From Saccoglossus kowalevskii (taxonomy: Eukaryota; Hemichordata; Enteropneusta; Harrimaniidae), in assembly GCF_000003605.2 (NCBI RefSeq), contig NW_003149271.1, forward strand, positions 589,284-615,723: a DNA stretch of 26,440 bases. Direction: 5' to 3'. The position numbers and the translations under genes are program-made. The first letter of the stretch is position 1, and each line of letters starts with the position of its first letter. This document shows positions 1 through 10,939 of this stretch, one piece after another. The notes beneath the pieces are model-generated. The model had not been told where the DNA came from. It saw only the letters and a list, made by a program, of their open reading frames with translations, and did not search any database.

Positions 1-121
1 ATATTGTCCTTCACAGTGAAGGTTAATGCAGATATATTGTAAATTAAATTACAGAGGTAACACTACAATACATTTCCCTTCACATTCCCCTGTATTACAT
101 AACAATCTTTGAGCTGAGGCA

Positions 122-462
122 GTTATGGTTCTACAACCATCACCAGTTCTCTTGTTTTTGTTTATTCTTATTGAAAACCAAATTGCAGCGCCGATTTTTT
201 CAACTGATTAAAATTATAATTTGGCACTTTTATTAAAGGCCAACAGAATATTGTGAGAGAATGTCTGTCCCAGGATCTCACAATTGTAGGAATTAACCAC
301 TGCCCCTTGAAGAAATAAATATTGCACATATGGTCTTTTATCATAGATACATCTAATATTGAAAATATATTGAAATACCAAAAAAGTGTCCCAGTTGCAT
401 TATTTTCATGTTTGTGGTAACGTGCAGTTATGCTGTTATGGTTCTACACCAGTTCTCTTGTT
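122..462 (+). repeat. Short dispersed direct repeat pair
   Basis: The strings GTTATGGTTCTAC and ACCAGTTCTCTTGTT occur together at 122-156 and again at 435-462. An 7-bp segment separates them in the first copy and is absent in the second. The two copies lie about 313 bp apart and the flanks do not match, so this is a short local duplication or the remnant of an unrecognised repeat. Confidence 0.5.
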
Positions 463-814
463 GAATTTTGTCATGGTGTCATTCCATTGACTGTGGTGCT
501 ATAACTGCTTGGGTTAATAAAGATATAGACAACAAAGAATTAATTCTGTTGTGAAAAAAAATAATATTATTGGTTATACTTGTACAGATGCAAAACTAAC
601 CAAATTATAGAATTTCTGAAAGCTTGTACTACGATTCATCTTGTTTTTGTATGATTTGCATAATTACTATGATTGGATGGCAATTATCTCATGACCAAAC
701 TTATCCATATTTATTTTAATAATATTTATTTTGATAAAAGCAGTATTTTGGGTTTATATGATTAAACAAAGATTTTAGAGAATCTGTAATGAAAAGGGGA
801 ATAACATACTGTGT

Positions 815-828
815 GTTTCCATAGCAAC
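815..828 (+). promoter_or_regulatory. X-box-like (RFX-type) imperfect palindrome
   Basis: GTTTCCATAGCAAC fits the RFX X-box pattern RYYNYYATRRNRAC at every position. The reverse complement of the site at 4250-4263 is the identical 14-mer. RFX-family factors are known to bind such sites. Binding here is inference, and no gene start is visible nearby. Confidence 0.4.
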
Positions 829-1707
829 ATACTCATCACTCAAAAAAAAAAATGCAGCCACTTTAATTCATATTATAGATTATGTGTATTGAAAAGATAA
901 TGATGCGAAAACTTTGACGCTCATTATGTCAGTAATAATAGAGAAGTACTTCACAATCACCGTGGTGATGATGATACGTTATAAAGTCGTGACAAGATTC
1001 AGTTTTGATTTTCAAATCAATTGTGCATGGACACTTCAATGAGGTTTAGTTTACCAAGTACATTGTCGTGATGAATGGATTATTAATGCATATAATATTT
1101 GTTAATGTGTTACGCATCCCTGACAATTACATTAAATTACAGTAAAATGTTGAATTATGTATCAGTTAAACCGACCTTAAACCGAGCAGTAGCAGCACAA
1201 ATGCGAAAAAATATGACAAATCTTTGGGAGATTAATGATTACATTAAGCTGTATTTATGGCGTAACCCATTTGCATAGTTGCGCATGCTTTGAGCAAGGT
1301 CAGTTTCGCTTGCCTTTTTGTTTTAGTCAAGTCATGCATCTCACCTTTCTCTATGATAATAACTACAATTTCAACCCTTCAGTATAGAAAATAACTAAAC
1401 AACCAGTCACAGAGGCTGCAAACACTGTGCAGTTGTTACTTCACCAGACGCTGAAGTTGAAGTTCTCCAGAGAAGAAGGAAAAATTCTATGAATAATACG
1501 AGTACTCTGGCCGCTTGTGCGAGCTGAGTACGGGGGTGTCCCACAGCGTGCCCCTTTTTTTGCCAAAATAAATTACGTTTTATCATTTACATTGTTGTGC
1601 GGGGTCATAAACAGTTGTTTTTGTTGTTGTCAGACTTGATTTGAATATTTGTCTCTGCTAATTAACGACTGTGAATTACTGTATTTTAACTGCAATAAGC
1701 CATAAGC

Positions 1708-1843
1708 TTGAAGGGCAGTGGTCGTCACGCTGCGCATGTGCGACATTTGTGTTGATAAACAGTGATTATCCCATAATCCATAGCACTCTTCTAATGAAAA
1801 TCACAAGTATGACTTGCACGTATTACCGCCGACGACTCCTTCG
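1708..1843 (+). mobile_element. Diverged MITE-like inverted-repeat element, copy 1
   Basis: The left edge (GAAGGGCAGTGGTCGTCACG) and the right edge (CGACGACTCCTTC) are imperfect inverted repeats. The left half is nearly the same as 17133-17200. The stretch 1728-1773, containing CGCTGCGCATGTGCGACATT, matches the second copy with only a few substitutions. No protein is encoded, so this is a short non-autonomous element. The right half has decayed more than in the 17-kb copy, and the boundaries are approximate. Confidence 0.6.
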
Positions 1844-2829
1844 ATACCTTCCAATAATCTGAAAAATACCTACCGGTAATTAAAGTTTGATAATGTTTCA
1901 GTTTGTACTCGTTGATCTGCGCAACAGCCAAAGTCACCATCTTTGTTTATATGAGGCCACCACTCTGGTATGGGGCATTACTCCCAGAAAATATCAATAT
2001 GTGCCACCGTGATTTGCTGAAAATCACAAGATATGTGAATTATATTTTTTCCAAATTGGCCATAAATTACAAAACATTCAGAAAAAGTGTTTTAACATGA
2101 CTGTATTTTCTTTGATTTACCTACTTATCTTTGAAGGGTGATGGTTGTTGCACTGCATCCTGATTGATATGGGACTCATAGCAACTCATTTAATGTAAAA
2201 TACATTGTTTGTTTACATGGAATATGAACATGTGCTGCACAATCACCACCCTTTAAGTGAAAATTGCAAATAAAATTTACTATACGATAATAATAATTCA
2301 CAATAACTGATATATTACTGTATAGAATTTATAAATAGATATAAATATTAAAATTATGATGAGTTCATTTAGCCTGAACATTTTAATTTCCAGAAAATTG
2401 AAATAATTATGTGTTCTGCTAAATATTTTATTGGGAAATTTTCAATATGAATGCAAACAAATTACCTTTAAATAGTAGTTTTTATTATTAAATGATAATT
2501 AATATTTTATCACTGAGAAACACTTCTTTGAGATTTTTTAAGTGTTTTTTTATTTTTAATAACTCAATGTTATATATTTAGATGAGTGCAACAAGAAATT
2601 TGCATAAATGGGGTCAAAGATCATGTGGTTCTCATGTTTACAATGTTGTCACATGTTGTTGAGAATGCAAAATCAAACCAAATTTATTTTGTGATATTTC
2701 CATAATTATTGTAGAATACAGGGTGTAAAATAAAGAAATTAGAAATTTAAATTTACGCTTTATCTTAAAGGTGAAAAAAAGTCTTTAATACGATCATTCT
2801 CAAGTTAGGGAAAATACTGTTAAGGACAA

Positions 2830-2848
2830 TTTTTTTTTTTTTTTTTTT
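2830..2848 (+). repeat. Poly(T) run, 19 nt
   Basis: There is an uninterrupted run of 19 T. It could be the antisense poly(A) of an old retroposed sequence, but the flanks show no recognisable retroelement or target-site duplication. It is recorded only as a homopolymer. Confidence 0.8.
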
Positions 2849-2900
2849 GCTTGGAAATAGGTTTTTTCAAAGTAACTCTATAAAACTTGGATAAAGGTTT

Positions 2901-2914
2901 GTTGTCATAGCAAC
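2901..2914 (+). promoter_or_regulatory. X-box-like (RFX-type) imperfect palindrome
   Basis: GTTGTCATAGCAAC fits RYYNYYATRRNRAC at every position. It differs by one base from the site at 4135. Regulatory function is inferred from the motif only. Confidence 0.4.
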
Positions 2915-3387
2915 ATTCCTGCACATTCAGTTATGCTTCCATTCTTACAATAACAGTGTATTCCTTGGAGCATTTTAGAACAATTTTATTGACGTATACC
3001 ACGAATAATAAATGCACTCGTCTCTTTGACCAAAGATTCCACAAATGTGAAATTACTTCCATATATGTCTTGAGGCATGGTCCATCACAATAGCATAGGA
3101 TAATAATAGATAATTAAAAAATGCACCAATAATTCTACTAATAACTATTTTCGCACCATTTTATGAATAAATTTCGACAAATTTAATAAAGTAAATGAAT
3201 AAATATCCTGACAGTTTTGTCATATTAGCACGTTTTTGATTAACTTATAGTTGGAAGTGTTGGGCCTTGTAGTTATAAGGCAGTGTCATTCAACGGTCTA
3301 TATGCAAATTAAGACAGACAAGGTTAATTAGTAATTACTGTGACATTTAATTAACTTAACATATTTTCAAGTAGATTCACACTGAAT

Positions 3388-3433
3388 CATTGCATCTGAT
3401 TGGAGAACAGTGTTTGACCAATCATATGCAGTG
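3388..3433. repeat. Inverted repeat with facing ATTGG/CCAAT boxes
   Basis: CATTGCATCTGATTGG (3388-3403) and CCAATCATATGCAGTG (3418-3433) pair at 14 of 16 positions around a 14-bp loop. Each arm ends in an inverted CCAAT pentamer. It may be a hairpin remnant of a transposon end or a chance palindrome. A CCAAT-factor site is possible but not shown. Confidence 0.55.
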
Positions 3434-4134
3434 TAAGTGATTCTAATAAGATAAGGCCTACAATTTTGAAATGAAATGAAGTGGGCAATAAGGTATTTAT
3501 GTAAGCCTATCACAGATGGTGAACCATTAAACAGACCAAATATTTGTTTAACAAATCGCATACAATGTAACATCTGCAATTGTCAAATTATTTCATAAGT
3601 CTGTGAATTAGTAATGATAACAACCAATTTGTTGCTATTTTTAAAATAGCAGTGACCTAGGGTATATGTGGTAGAAAAATATTTTAATTATTCCAAGAGC
3701 TACCTCACTGTGGGACTCCCTTCAGATTTAATATAAATATCAAATATGGAAATAAAATTCTTAGTTGACAACAAAAGATGTACATTCATTCCCGGTTTAG
3801 TTATTACCATTTCATTTCTGATGTTTGTACAACTATATGTATTACTAAGAGAAATGGGCGCTTGTGGCAGAGTCGAGGAAATCATTTACCCCCATGTCAC
3901 ACTGCATGAAAGTGAAGTTAAGGAGAACATACTTTACTTTACTGAATGTTCCTATTTATTGAAAATTTTCCGTTCTGATTTTTTCAAACAATATCAATAA
4001 ATATATTTTCATACAGATTTTTGCACTGACACAATTGTTGTATTTTTGAGTCAATGTGGATATAGATTCATAAACCACAATTTTCTTCCAAAGATAATTA
4101 AATATTAATTGTCTGTGAGGTTATGTGTACTTCA

Positions 4135-4148
4135 GTTGTCATGGCAAC
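4135..4148 (+). promoter_or_regulatory. X-box-like palindrome fused to a CCAAT box
   Basis: GTTGTCATGGCAAC fits RYYNYYATRRNRAC fully and is close to the symmetric RFX site GTTGCCATGGCAAC. Its last bases run straight into CCAAT (4147-4151). X-box next to Y-box (CCAAT) is a known promoter arrangement, although there the two boxes are normally spaced. It belongs to a cluster with 4250 and 4414. Confidence 0.45.
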
Positions 4149-4249
4149 CAATGAAAAAAAATATTCAAGAGCAAACTTTACTTTATAGTGGATTTCAATT
4201 TAAACCCAAATTTCATTAAAATTCAAATTCAAAATGAGCCCCATCAGTT

Positions 4250-4263
4250 GTTGCTATGGAAAC
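4250..4263 (-). promoter_or_regulatory. X-box-like (RFX-type) imperfect palindrome
   Basis: On the plus strand it reads GTTGCTATGGAAAC. Its reverse complement is GTTTCCATAGCAAC, identical to the site at 815-828. It fits the RFX pattern fully. It lies 115 bp from the site at 4135. Confidence 0.4.
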
Positions 4264-4413
4264 AAGCTTGTTTATTCGCATGGTATTTAGGATCACTGAC
4301 TTTTTCAAATTTCTGAAAATTGCTGGCACAAAAAAACAGACTTCAAAGATGACTTGATAACCTTCACCACATATAAGCAGTGTGCTCCTAAATTTTTGAA
4401 TATCCTCATTCAT

Positions 4414-4427
4414 GTAACCATAGTAAC
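4414..4427 (+). promoter_or_regulatory. Weaker X-box-like site
   Basis: GTAACCATAGTAAC matches the RFX pattern with one mismatch (A at position 3). It is the third member of the 4135-4427 cluster. Confidence 0.3.
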
Positions 4428-5666
4428 TAACATTGCCTTGTCTTTCTAAAGAGCTGCATCACTTTTGGAACTATACGCCTACATAAGAAAAGGTTTAATG
4501 GTGTAATAAAATGGCTACCAGGCAACGAAAGATCGGAGGTGATAGTAGATTTACTTGGAGTCATTTTCTAAATTATACAATTCAAAAATACAGGCAACAT
4601 TTCCGAGTAATTCACATGGCAATTTCCATGATCTCACCTCTCATCATTACCAAGCCTGCTGTGTTAGTTCTGGAGGGAAATAATTATAGTGTGAAGTTGT
4701 GAAAGCATTTGTAGTGATGTAAGCCAAGATTCAATGAAAAAGTGTTGACAGTTACAGCTTATCAATCATTGTACTGTGTGTATCTATTCTCTTTTATTTT
4801 TGAGCTTTCACAGATTTTTTTATCATGCCATTTTTTATTGAATTCTATAAGCATTAAGTTTGGTTTCCCTCATAGTTGTGTCATGAATTGAAAGATTGTT
4901 ACAAGGTTATGTGACTATATATTTAGTTACATATTATTTAATGAAGTCGTCTCATTTTGGTTAGTTTAGACGAATCTCTCAGTATTTTGTCTATGGTCTT
5001 AAAGGTGTGACTTTTCAGTGCAACATAATCTGAGTAGTCATTTAGGTAAAATATTGTTTTTCCATCGTTTTTAGTATGTTCCCATGGTTTTTATAACCAA
5101 ATCATTCAACTTTATTCTAATGATGTTGAGCAATTTGATAAAACAAAACTTTAACAAATGTGAACAAATGAAAAATATTCTAATTAACATATAAGAGAAA
5201 ATTTGAACGGAAATGTGAAAGTGGAAGTCGTGTGATGATACAGCTTTTGCCATATAAATATCCATGAAAACCAATGTAAACTACATGCAAATAATTAGAA
5301 AATATGATTTATACAGATATCTCCCTCCAGCAAAAAGAGCCAAAATAAAATACCCCAAGCAGAAAATGTTTTTTGTACTTTTTAAAAGCTTATTTCTTCC
5401 AAATTCATTTTATTACTAACATCAAAATAGAATATTTTACCTGTTTATCTTCTCAAATAAACAACCTTTGTTGTATTTTTTATTCAGAGTTTAAAATAAT
5501 CTGATAATCCTGATAATCTGTAAGCTGGAAAACGAACAGTTGGAAGCCCCGGCAAAATTGACCCCCTAGGTATATAATTTTTAACAATAAATGAATCTAC
5601 ATATCCATCTGGGGATTGGAATATTTTACAAGTAGAACAAACTGAGAAAGAATAATTATAATTTTC

Positions 5667-6089
5667 ATTCATTCAGGCAGGCAGGTAGAGAGTCTGTAAG
5701 TCAGCCAGTTATGTAGTCAGTATGCAACAATTAATTTAATTCATATATTTATTCAGCCAGCCAGTCATTCACTCGTTCCTGCATTCAGTCATTCATTCAA
5801 TCACTCTGATTTAGTCAGTCAAGTCAGTGTTTTTCACTCACTCACTGAGTCGCCACTCATAATTCATTCATTCTTTCACTCATTCATTCATTTGTTCATT
5901 CATCTCCTCACTCATTGATTCAGAGGTTCACTCAGATTAGTTCATTCATTCACTTACTTGGGCATTTAGGTAAACAGTCTGTAAGTCTGCCAGTTATATA
6001 GATAAACAGTGTAATTAAATTCATTCATTCCTACATTCAGTCATTCATTGAATCACTCATTCAGTCAGTCAGTCTTTTTCACTAATTCA
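5667..6089 (+). repeat. Degenerate ATTC/ACTC tetranucleotide field with an internal duplication
   Basis: The sequence is built from imperfect CATT, CAGT, CACT and CAGC tetramers. Two related halves are visible. The string AGTCTGTAAG is followed by a CAGCCAGTTAT-like string at 5691 and again at 5976. Both halves then contain ATTCAGTCATTCATT and TTTTCACT. The offset shrinks from about 285 to about 245 bp, so indels have accumulated. The segment near 5833-5875 already resembles a unit of the array that follows. Confidence 0.75.
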
Positions 6090-6627
6090 CTGATTTCCCA
6101 CTCACAATTCACTCACTCACTCACTGATTTCCCACTCACAATTCACTCACTCACTGATTTCCCACTCACAATTCACTCACTCACTCACTGATACCCCACT
6201 CACAATTCACTCACTCACTCACTGATTTCCCACTCACAATTCACTCACTCACTCACTGATTTCCCACTCACAATTCACTCACTCACTCACTCACTGATTT
6301 TCCACTCACAATTCACTCACTCACTCACTCACTGATACCCCACTCACAATTCACTCACTCACTCACTGAATTCCCACTCACAATTCACTCACTCACTCAC
6401 TGATTTCCCACTCACAATTCACTCACTCACTCACTCACTGATTTCCCACTCACAATTCACTCACTCACTCACTGATTTCCCACTCACAATTCACTCACTC
6501 ACTCACTGATTTCCCACTCACAATTCACTCACTCACTCACTCACTGATTTCCCACTCACAATTTACTCACTCACTCACTGATTTCCCACTCACAATTCAC
6601 TCGCTCGCTCGCTCGCTCACTCACTGA
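6090..6627 (+). repeat. Minisatellite, 15 units of 30/34/38 bp
   Basis: Each unit starts with CTGATTTCCCACTCACAATT and continues with a variable number of CACT tetramers. Unit starts at 6090, 6124, 6154, 6188, 6222, 6256, 6294, 6332, 6366, 6400, 6438, 6472, 6506, 6544 and 6578 give lengths of 30, 34 or 38 bp. The last unit is 46 bp, with CTCG replacing CTCA at 6602-6618. Units 4 and 8 share a GATACCCC variant. The 4-bp length steps point to a microsatellite nested inside a minisatellite. No product is expected. Confidence 0.95.
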
Positions 6628-6719
6628 GTATATTTAATATTCAATTGAAGTCCCCTTTATTACTACTTTAACACAACGATATAATAGTGATTCACCAATA
6701 GATGTAATTATTAGTGATG

Positions 6720-6878
6720 TCACAAAGTCTCTTCCTTTCTTTCATTTTATTAGTTTTAGTTATATTTGTAACTTTGTTTTTGTTTTTGTTCTGTCATTAT
6801 TTTATATATATTACCTTTATTGTATTGATCAATCCCATATTGTGGATACGATTTCAATAAAGTTATTATTATTATTAC
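6720..6878 (+). mobile_element. Probable 3' end of a 5'-truncated non-LTR retrotransposon
   Basis: A T-rich, non-coding stretch ends in a GGATACGATTTC motif, then CAATAAAG and (TTA)n at 6857-6878. A polyadenylation-like AATAAA directly before a short TTA microsatellite is typical of 3' ends of several LINE clades in marine invertebrates. The left boundary is uncertain and no reverse-transcriptase sequence remains. It could instead be an ordinary poly(A) site next to a microsatellite. Confidence 0.4.
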
Positions 6879-7315
6879 ACAAAAACATCATCCTGTTTTC
6901 CTGAGATTAATGTTACGTGGTTAGATAAAAACATTACATGAGGATGTGTCTTTATTTGGCTAAATACGAGCAATTTAACATCTTAGTTTTTCCAATCCTG
7001 AAATGGTTAACTTTCACAGAACCTATGCTCTTGACTAATGACTGTGGCCTGTTATGTTGTGGAAAATGCATTTTGTTTAACTTTGTTTGACTGCCTTAAG
7101 GTATGATTGAATAAAACAAATTGAAAGCAAAATGTTTCTTCTACTGATTTTTTTCTTCTGGTTTGTCCCTTGGTATATAGTTTGAAGTCTTTTTTTGATG
7201 TTTTTGATTAATCAGTTCTAATTATAACGATCCCAAGACAATGCTACAGTGCAGTCAACATGCTAGTTGTTTTTTGGTTTCTGTAATAATTTATGGCAAT
7301 GAAGGTAATGAGTTG
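6879..7315. other. Non-coding, single-copy
   Basis: Nothing beyond AT-rich unique sequence is visible between the LINE-like tail and the pyrimidine-rich repeat. Confidence 0.55.
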
Positions 7316-7482
7316 TTTATTTCTATTGTCATTTTGTATTCCTATTGTCATCTGTCTATTGTCAACTTATTTCTATTGTCATTTGTTTCTTGCTATTGTT
7401 TTTATGCCTATTGTCAAGTTTTTAATTCTATTGCCATTTTTATGTAATTTTTATTCAACTTATTTTTATTCAACTTATTTTT
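7316..7482 (+). repeat. Degenerate TTCTATTGTCA-type tandem repeat
   Basis: About eight imperfect copies of a CTATTGTCA core appear at irregular spacing (for example TTCTATTGTCATTT and TGCCTATTGTCAAG). They are followed by two and a half copies of a TTATTTTTATTCAAC unit at about 7448-7482. Open frames here consist of repeated hydrophobic residues and are by-products of the composition. Confidence 0.6.
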
Positions 7483-7862
7483 AAACTTTTTAATTCAGTT
7501 GTAAACTATTGATCACCATTGTCAACTTATTTCTGTAATTCATGCTTTAAATAAATATATGCAAAAATCACTGATGGTACATTTTCTATTACACCATTCA
7601 AAATTTATCTGCACGTAATTTATAACTGTTTTTTTCAAAACAGTTTTTATTATCACATACCAGTATTCATTTTCCAAATTCAATTAAGACATTTTTCATT
7701 ATTATGTGACTATGACAGCCAATCAGATTTGTGCATTGCAAGTCAACAGATATTTCAGAATTTTCCTGATGATTCATTCAAGTTCCGTCCTCCTAATTTA
7801 CGGCAATAACTTGTCAAGGAGACATAATATTTGGTAATAAAATTGGGTGAACACATGTCTAA

Positions 7863-8048
7863 TACTGTAAAATACCTTATTTTCGCTTGGAATTAATTTT
7901 CGCTATTTTCGCTGAAGGGATGATTTAGTGAAAATAAAATCTAGTGAATATAACTTTTTTCCTATATTTCACTTTCAACTCATACAAAACACCCAAATGG
8001 CCTTTTCAGGGAAAATTAATTCCAGCTAAAGTAAAATATTTTACAGCA
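7863..8048 (+). mobile_element. MITE family A, copy 1 (internally deleted)
   Basis: The ends are TACTGTAAAATAC and a diverged TATTTTACAGCA, which form terminal inverted repeats. The interior is built of TTTTCGC and GAATTAATTTTCGC words in opposite orientations. The order and sequence match 10940-11151 throughout, except for a 26-bp gap after 'ACTCAT'. In the intact copy that gap is bounded by CAT on both sides, which fits a deletion between short direct repeats. The element is 186 bp and encodes nothing. Confidence 0.85.
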
Positions 8049-8197
8049 ACATCCATAAAAGAAATCAGCACAACACATCTGTGTATGCTCTATTCTCGGG
8101 GTGGAGCTACTTCACAGAACAATTCATATTGTTAAGTAGTGCACCCCTGTACTATGTATTTCTATAGGCTTGTAGCTACATGAGTGGTTGTGGAAGG

Positions 8198-8350
8198 ATG
8201 GTCGAAAAAAACAGTTAAAATGAAAGTTGAGAAAACAGCAGAAACTCATTTATGAGACAATCCTGAACAACCAAATTTATCTTCTTACACTGTTCAAGAA
8301 AGTCTCAACAACTAGCCCAAAAGTACAGTTTCTTGTGAGTTTTCGACCAT
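8198..8350. repeat. Separated inverted word pair
   Basis: ATGGTCGAAAA at 8198-8208 has its exact reverse complement TTTTCGACCAT at 8340-8350. Inside, GTTGAGA and TCTCAAC also face each other. Only short stretches pair, so this is at best a badly eroded inverted-repeat element. Confidence 0.3.
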
Positions 8351-9500
8351 TGTTTTTTTTATCGGTTTTGGTTGCCAGGCAGTGAAAATACCAGAATGTT
8401 TGCTCCCAAGAATAAGTAGTGTAAGGATTTATGCAAATGTGTCTATGAACATCTCATATTTCAATGATTCCGGTTTAGCTGTAAATTTATGTTCTTCCAT
8501 TTGTGATTTTCTTTTTCTATGACATCTCTGATTTATTTATTATCACATGCTTTGTGAAAAACATAGCCAACAAGTATAGTTTTTTGTATCTTTTTAAAAA
8601 TTTCCACCAATTTTAAACCTTAGGGTCTTGAATTGCATTAAAATGACTTCTTAGGATTTTTACTAGCAGCTCTTTGACTGTTGTATATTAAAATCACATG
8701 CTGTGATAAAGTGTATTTCGCATTCTAGTTTATTACAATGTTTGCAAAGTATGTCTTGAATTTGTGTTTTTGGCCTTTGGCGATGACAAATTTCAATTTG
8801 TAGGTTGTGGCAGCTTAACCTGAGTTGTGAAATTAGTTCGATAACATTTTTGTTATTCAGTATATTTAAAGTAAAATAACATGTTGGGTATTGTTTGTTT
8901 TTTTAAATGTACCGGTATGTTCTTAATTTTGAGTTCCTCAAAAAAAATTATTGTCGGTAAAACCTTCAAAACACTACTGATTAGCTAAAAAATCAATGCA
9001 GTATTACGTTCCATTCGAAAAAAGCGTCCTGGAATCATCTGTAGCCTGAAGCCAGAATATGGTTCTTTGACTAATCACATCATCCAACATTTTAAAACAT
9101 GTTTTGTAATCTATAGTCTAGCGGAAGGTAAAAAAAAATTAGTGTAAATTTCAATTTCATAAAAGTCAAATTTTTAATTTTGAAACGATCGAAAATCCCA
9201 AACAAAATTCCAGACTTTCTTGCAACAATTTTCCTGCACTTTTTTCTAATATTCTTCACTATTTCTGGAAGTGAACCCTAATTTTGTTGCCAATAGACAA
9301 AATTTGAGTCAATTTTCAGTTTTTACTCAGACAATTTGGCTATTTTTGTCTCAATTTTCTGAAGGAAAGTGCAGACTATTTAGTGAATTTGTGATGAAAA
9401 AAGGGAACTGGTGGTGAAAAGGTTAACACATCCCACACTGAATACCTACATGGATAAAAAAAAGAAAGAAAAGGATGCTGATGAGGTCTTTCAAACATTA

Positions 9501-9514
9501 ATTGTTATGGAAAC
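9501..9514 (+). promoter_or_regulatory. X-box-like (RFX-type) site
   Basis: ATTGTTATGGAAAC fits RYYNYYATRRNRAC at every position. A related half-site (GTTGCTATGG) lies at 9768. Function is unknown. Confidence 0.3.
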
Positions 9515-10939
9515 CAGCTATACATAATTATTTTGATTGATTTGAAGTGTTTTTTAAAAATCAGTAAATAACTACACAAATCACAATTTGGTACACGGCC
9601 GTAATATTAATAACAATTGAAAAAAAATTCGGCTTAAAAATAGAATAAGAAAACTGCTGGTTAAAATTAATCTTTCTCTTCTAATTATGGTGATATACTC
9701 ACATTATTATTATTAAAAAAATTATAACTTTGTACTTTATAAATTTTGCTGGTAAGTATGGATATCAGTTGCTATGGTTTCTGGCATTTTGAAAATGCAA
9801 ACAATATTCTGACAAGAGGAACAAAATAATATAAAAAATGTGTTGAAATAATAATTAAAATCGTGAAAAATCCTAGACTGATATAATAATATTAGACTTG
9901 TATCTCATTGGAATAAATATAGTGGATTAAATTGTACCATGTTGTGTTAACAGTTGTGTGCACTTTAATCTATTGTTATTTTAAGAATAACATTGTTTTT
10001 GCTCTGACTCATTCAACAATTCTATTATATTTGATATACATCCCAAAGTGACTCGTAAAATCACAAAATAATTAAAGTTACAAATTTATATTGTCTTCTG
10101 TGTATTTTCCATTATGTAAATGTAATGATAACCTATCGGAGGGGGCGTAATCAACTTATGGAATAGCCAAAAAACGAATTCACATATGTTGAATTTACTG
10201 TATTTAGTGATTGTTATTCCTTCCTGGTAATGACAATAAATTTATACTACTGTTAATGCAGTAACAAAAGTGACAATGAAAAATATCATTTATTTACGTA
10301 CGTATAATGAGAAGCATTTCATTGCAATTGATCTGTGTATCCACAGAATGAATCGACTGCTGTACGATAATTATGCGAATTGTTTGTCAAATTTAAGCTG
10401 GTATATTTTCACATACATTTCTGAACTAATTTCTCTAAAACTACAAATTAATTTGATTTGTGAAAAAAGAAGAAGAAACAAAAGTTGACAACAGGAATGA
10501 CTTGACATTTTTAAGAACATATTTTCTATATATTTCAAATTTCATAATTATGTGTGGTCAAATAGTTGAATTTTTTATAACAATAACAAATCATGAAATT
10601 TGATTTTTTTATTTTATCAAATGGATGTGACAAAGTGAATTAATTATAGTGATTCTCCTTACGTGGAAAAATTAATCATCAGTTTTACAACTTTTTTTCT
10701 CCAGAATCTTTGATGGCACCACTATTAGGTTTTAGTCGCATATTTGTTTGCCTCATGCCAACGATATACTTTAAATCGTTTTTTCAAGAATTTTACAAAT
10801 TAGGAAACTGAAAAAGTGTTGTAGTGGCAAACATTTCACTGAGGTATACAACATCCTATGATCTATATATTGCCATGTGAGGGGAAAGTCGTTCATCATC
10901 TGGTGAACATGTTTTGGCATTTCATTAGAAAAAACTAGA

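Larger units (their letters stand above)
1..1707. other. Non-coding, mostly single-copy sequence
   Basis: No convincing exon, RNA gene or long repeat is visible. The sequence is AT-rich with stops in all frames. Apart from one X-box-like site at 815 and a short direct repeat at 122-156 and 435-462, it holds only short A/T runs. A slightly more GC-rich patch around 1500-1560 has no feature I can name. Confidence 0.6.
1844..5666. other. Non-coding sequence with scattered short motifs
   Basis: No gene is supported. Short open frames (for example the 84-codon frame at 3746-4000) have no recognisable domain or coding signature. The stretch includes a 19-T run at 2830-2848, a CCAAT-bearing hairpin at 3388-3433, and X-box-like sites at 2901, 4135, 4250 and 4414. 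The rest appears to be single-copy AT-rich DNA. Confidence 0.6.
8049..10939. other. Non-coding sequence with minor inverted motifs
   Basis: No gene is supported. The stretch has an X-box-like site at 9501, an X-box half-site at 9768 and an inverted word pair at 8198/8340. The remainder is AT-rich and apparently single-copy, and the few frames over 60 codons lack any domain. Confidence 0.6.

Noticed and set aside
1500-1560. GC-rich patch ending in a T run as a Pol III gene end
   Set aside because: No tRNA-like A/B boxes or foldable tRNA structure could be identified upstream.
2830-2848. Poly(T) run as the tail of a processed pseudogene
   Set aside because: No adjacent coding-like sequence or target-site duplication could be seen.
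3746-4000. 84-codon frame with a hydrophobic segment near residues 15-35
   Set aside because: Length and hydrophobicity are expected by chance in AT-rich DNA. No start context, domain or neighbouring exon supports it.
7241-7484. Two overlapping hydrophobic frames resembling membrane peptides
   Set aside because: They arise from a pyrimidine-rich degenerate repeat, which gives Phe, Leu, Ile, Val and Ser codons in every frame.
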